This document shows, one piece after another, positions 3,278 to 5,497 of a stretch of 5,497 nucleotides of DNA. The translations under genes were made by a program, and so were the position numbers. The notes below the pieces were generated by a model. It was not told the DNA's origin. It did not search any database and was given only the letters and a program-made list of their open reading frames with translations. Position 1 is the stretch's first letter. Every line of letters begins with the position of its first letter. Source of the DNA: CAZDOD01 sp964506935. GTDB lineage: Bacteria; Desulfobacterota; Zymogenia; Zymogenales; Zymogenaceae. The stretch covers positions 1-5,497 of the forward strand of contig CAZDOD010000186.1 of the NCBI GenBank assembly GCA_964506935.1. Reading direction: 5' to 3'.

Positions 3278-5497
3278 TTAATGCCTCAGTACCTTTCGCA
3301 AGGCACTCACAATGTCCTCCACGTCCGGCAGAGCCGCGTTCTCCAGCGTGCGGTTGTAGGGAATGGGGACGTCGGCGCCGGCCACCCGGCAGGGCGGAGC
3401 CTTGAGCGCAGCCAAGGACACCTCGGTCACCCGACTGATCACGTCTGGGCCAAAACCGTGGGTCAACACGCCTGGCTCGGCAACGACCAACCGACCGGTC
3501 TTGACCACCGATCGCACGATGGCTGCCCAATCGCAGGGAACCAGGGTGCGGGGGTCCACCACCTCAACACCGATGCCCTCGGCCGCCAGCGCCTCGGCGG
3601 CTTCCATTGCCGGGCCGACCATCGCCCCCAGCGCGACGAGCGTCACATCGTCGCCGGAGCGCTTGATCTCGGCCACGCCGATGGGCACCAGGTATTCCCC
3701 CTCCGGCACGGGGCCGATGGCCGTGTACAGCAGCTTGTTCTCGAAGAACAGAACCGGATTGTTAGAGCGAATGGCAGCCTTGAGCAGGCCCTTGGCGTCG
3801 TGGGGTGTGCCAGGAGCGACGATGATCAGGCCGGGGATGCCGGTCAGCAACGCTTCCCAGCTCTGCGAGTGCTGGGCGGCTGCGCCGATCCCGCCTCCGC
3901 CCGGCGAGCGTACCACCAAGGGCAGCGAGTATTGCCCGCCGCTCATGTAGCGTAGCTTGGCTGCCTGGTTGACAATGGGGTCGAGGCAGGTCGTCAAAAA
4001 GTCGGAGAAGAGGATCTCTGCTACCGGCCGGCGCCCGGTCATGGCGGCACCTACGGCCGCGCCGACGATGGCATACTCGCTGATGGGGGTATCGAGGACG
4101 CGGTGCGGGCCGAACTCCCGGGCGATGCCGGCCGTCACGGCAAAGTAGCCGCCGGTGGACACATCCTCGCCCAGCAGAAAGACCCGGTCATCACGGGCCA
4201 TCTCTTCGGCCAGCGCCTCGTAGAGGGCCCTGGAATAGCTGATTTCCCGCGTGGCCGGAGCCGGGGCCTGGGGCCGATAAAGGCTCAGCAGCTCAGGGGC
4301 ATAGACATCCTCGGTGAGGGCCTCAAGAGGCGGCTCGGCGCTGGAGTGGGCAAAGGCCATGGCCTCGTCGACGGCTGCTCTTGCCTGGCGGGCGATCTCG
4401 GCTGCCTGGTCGCCGCTCAAGATGCCGCTCTCCACCAACTCGCGTTCCAGCCGTTGAATGGGGCACTTGACCTTCCAGGCTTCAATCTCGGCCTCGTCGC
4501 GATAGTCGGCGTCCTCCCCTTCCATGTGACCGTGCCAGCGATAGGTCAGGCACTCCAGCAGGGTGGGGCCTTCTCCCCGGCGGGCCCGGGCAGCAGCCTC
4601 CTGCATGGCCGAGTACACGGCCCAGACGTCGTTGCCATCCACCGTCAGGCCCGGGATCCCATAGGCCGCTGCCCGACCGGAGAGCTGCGATAGGCCAGCG
4701 TGTTTGCTGAGGGGGGTGAATTCGCCGTAGAGGTTGTTCTCGATGACGAGGATGGCCGGCAGCTTGAAGACAGCGGCAAAGTTGAGCGCTTCGTGGAACA
4801 TGCCCTGGTTCGTCGCTCCGTCGCCCGCGATGGCCACGGCCACCTGGTTGCTGCCCCGCTGCCCTGCCGAGAGCGCGGCCCCGGCGGCGATGAGGTAGGG
4901 CGCGCCGACGATGCCATTGGCGCCCAGGGCACCCACCGCCGCCTCGGTGACGTGCATCGAGCCGCCTTTTCCCTTGCACAAGCCGGTCTCTTTGGCGAAT
5001 AGCTCGGCCATCATGCCCTCGAGGTCAGCGCCTTTGGCCAACATATGGCCGTGGCCGCGGTGGGTGGTCGTCATATAGTCGGTGGCGCGCAATGCGAAAC
5101 AGATGCCTACCGCCGTGGCCTCCTGGCCGATGGACAGGTGGATCATCTCGGTGGGCAGATCCCCCCGGGCAAAAGCCCCGGCCAGTGCCTCCTCGAAGGC
5201 GCGGATGAGGCGCATCCGGCGCAGCATCTCTACCTTGAGGGCCGGCTCCTCGACGGGCAACTCCTGGGCGCGGATCTCTGCCCGCCAAACGTCGGAGGCC
5301 AACTCTTCGACGAGGGGGATATTGTGGTGGTTCAGCGCCTCATAGTCAACCTCGACGGGGAGGGCGGCTGCTGGCGACCAGAGGCGCAAGAGCCTTGCCA
5401 ACCAATTCTCCCGTCTCGGTCCCTGTCGCTCAACTCCTGCCACCCGTTCCTCGGGCACCATTTCTTCGTAGCCCAGATCGCGGAGCACCTGGGGATA
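3278..5497 (-). CDS. Fused E1 alpha-beta subunit of a 2-oxoacid/acetoin dehydrogenase (5' end open)
   Basis: Thiamine-diphosphate E1 that decarboxylates a 2-oxoacid (or cleaves acetoin) and passes the acyl group to a lipoyl-E2. Both halves of the usual alpha2beta2 enzyme are in one chain. Numbered from the in-frame GTG at 5488 (736 residues), the alpha half (about 85-395) shows THRGHGH (142-148), GGSMH (175-179) and the TPP motif GDG (222-224) to NN (251-252), then TYRWHGH (315-321). A Pro/Ala-rich linker (about 396-415) leads to the beta half: ISYSRALYEAL, GEDV (440-443), the catalytic-cofactor Glu in DTPISEY (E471), QHSQSWEA with His540, and FFENKLLY. About 80 residues precede the alpha fold and are not recognised. 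The frame has no stop to the right edge and the GTG has no visible ribosome site, so the true start may lie outside. E2 and E3 are not in the window. The substrate cannot be assigned; the SGGQ/HSQS/DAKGLLKAAIR text resembles pyruvate/acetoin types. Confidence 0.93.
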   Translation of the reverse strand, partial: YPQVLRDLGYEEMVPEERVAGVERQGPRRENWLARLLRLWSPAAALPVEVDYEALNHHNIPLVEELASDVWRAEIRAQELPVEEPALKVEMLRRMRLIRAFEEALAGAFARGDLPTEMIHLSIGQEATAVGICFALRATDYMTTTHRGHGHMLAKGADLEGMMAELFAKETGLCKGKGGSMHVTEAAVGALGANGIVGAPYLIAAGAALSAGQRGSNQVAVAIAGDGATNQGMFHEALNFAAVFKLPAILVIENNLYGEFTPLSKHAGLSQLSGRAAAYGIPGLTVDGNDVWAVYSAMQEAAARARRGEGPTLLECLTYRWHGHMEGEDADYRDEAEIEAWKVKCPIQRLERELVESGILSGDQAAEIARQARAAVDEAMAFAHSSAEPPLEALTEDVYAPELLSLYRPQAPAPATREISYSRALYEALAEEMARDDRVFLLGEDVSTGGYFAVTAGIAREFGPHRVLDTPISEYAIVGAAVGAAMTGRRPVAEILFSDFLTTCLDPIVNQAAKLRYMSGGQYSLPLVVRSPGGGGIGAAAQHSQSWEALLTGIPGLIIVAPGTPHDAKGLLKAAIRSNNPVLFFENKLLYTAIGPVPEGEYLVPIGVAEIKRSGDDVTLVALGAMVGPAMEAAEALAAEGIGVEVVDPRTLVPCDWAAIVRSVVKTGRLVVAEPGVLTHGFGPDVISRVTEVSLAALKAPPCRVAGADVPIPYNRTLENAALPDVEDIVSALRKVLRH

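Noticed and set aside
3281..5345. Several long plus-strand frames opposite the E1 gene
   Set aside because: They are antisense shadows typical of GC-rich coding DNA. The minus frame has all E1 motifs.

Overview
The window looks like bacterial chromosome of moderately high GC (about 60% by eye), with compact genes, sigma70-type promoters and Shine-Dalgarno ribosome sites. The set is two MenA/UbiA-type membrane prenyltransferases, a tandem Hsp20 pair, and an E1 2-oxoacid dehydrogenase with alpha and beta subunits fused in one chain. This would fit a respiratory, menaquinone-using lineage such as Chloroflexota (Anaerolineae/Caldilineae-like), but no marker gene is present and that placement is a guess. 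I see no tRNA, rRNA, CRISPR array, transposase or phage gene.

Layout. (1) 1-404, minus: the N-terminal part of a UbiA-family prenyltransferase that runs off the left edge. (2) 405-985: a 581-bp intergenic region. It holds a broken cytochrome c remnant on the minus strand (489-634), two divergent promoters (one near 786-814 firing left, one near 911-939 firing right), a long imperfect hairpin at the expected 5' end of the leftward transcript (731-782), and nested inverted repeats between the promoters. (3) 986-1891, plus: a complete second UbiA-family prenyltransferase. (4) 1892-2063: a convergent intergenic region with two strong hairpins. (5) 2064-2477 and 2510-2956, minus: two diverged Hsp20 chaperones in one operon. 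(6) 2957-3277: the Hsp20 upstream region, the most striking regulatory stretch here. It has four tandem 11-bp repeats (GTTAGA core) at the -35 position, a TACAAT -10 box, a perfect 7-3-7 dyad over the -10/start site, and a second dyad followed by a T5 run in the leader. (7) 3278-5497, minus: the fused E1 dehydrogenase, open at the right edge.

How it may work together. The two prenyltransferases and the cytochrome c relic suggest a lipid-quinone and electron-transport neighbourhood that lost a small c-type cytochrome. The E1 enzyme would feed acyl groups and reducing power from a 2-oxoacid or acetoin through E2/E3 partners that are not in this window. The Hsp20 pair appears to be a separately controlled stress unit. 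Its upstream repeats have the spacing of an OmpR/PhoB-type response-regulator site rather than a CIRCE element, and the dyad over the -10 suggests a second layer of control by a repressor. The regulators themselves are not encoded here.
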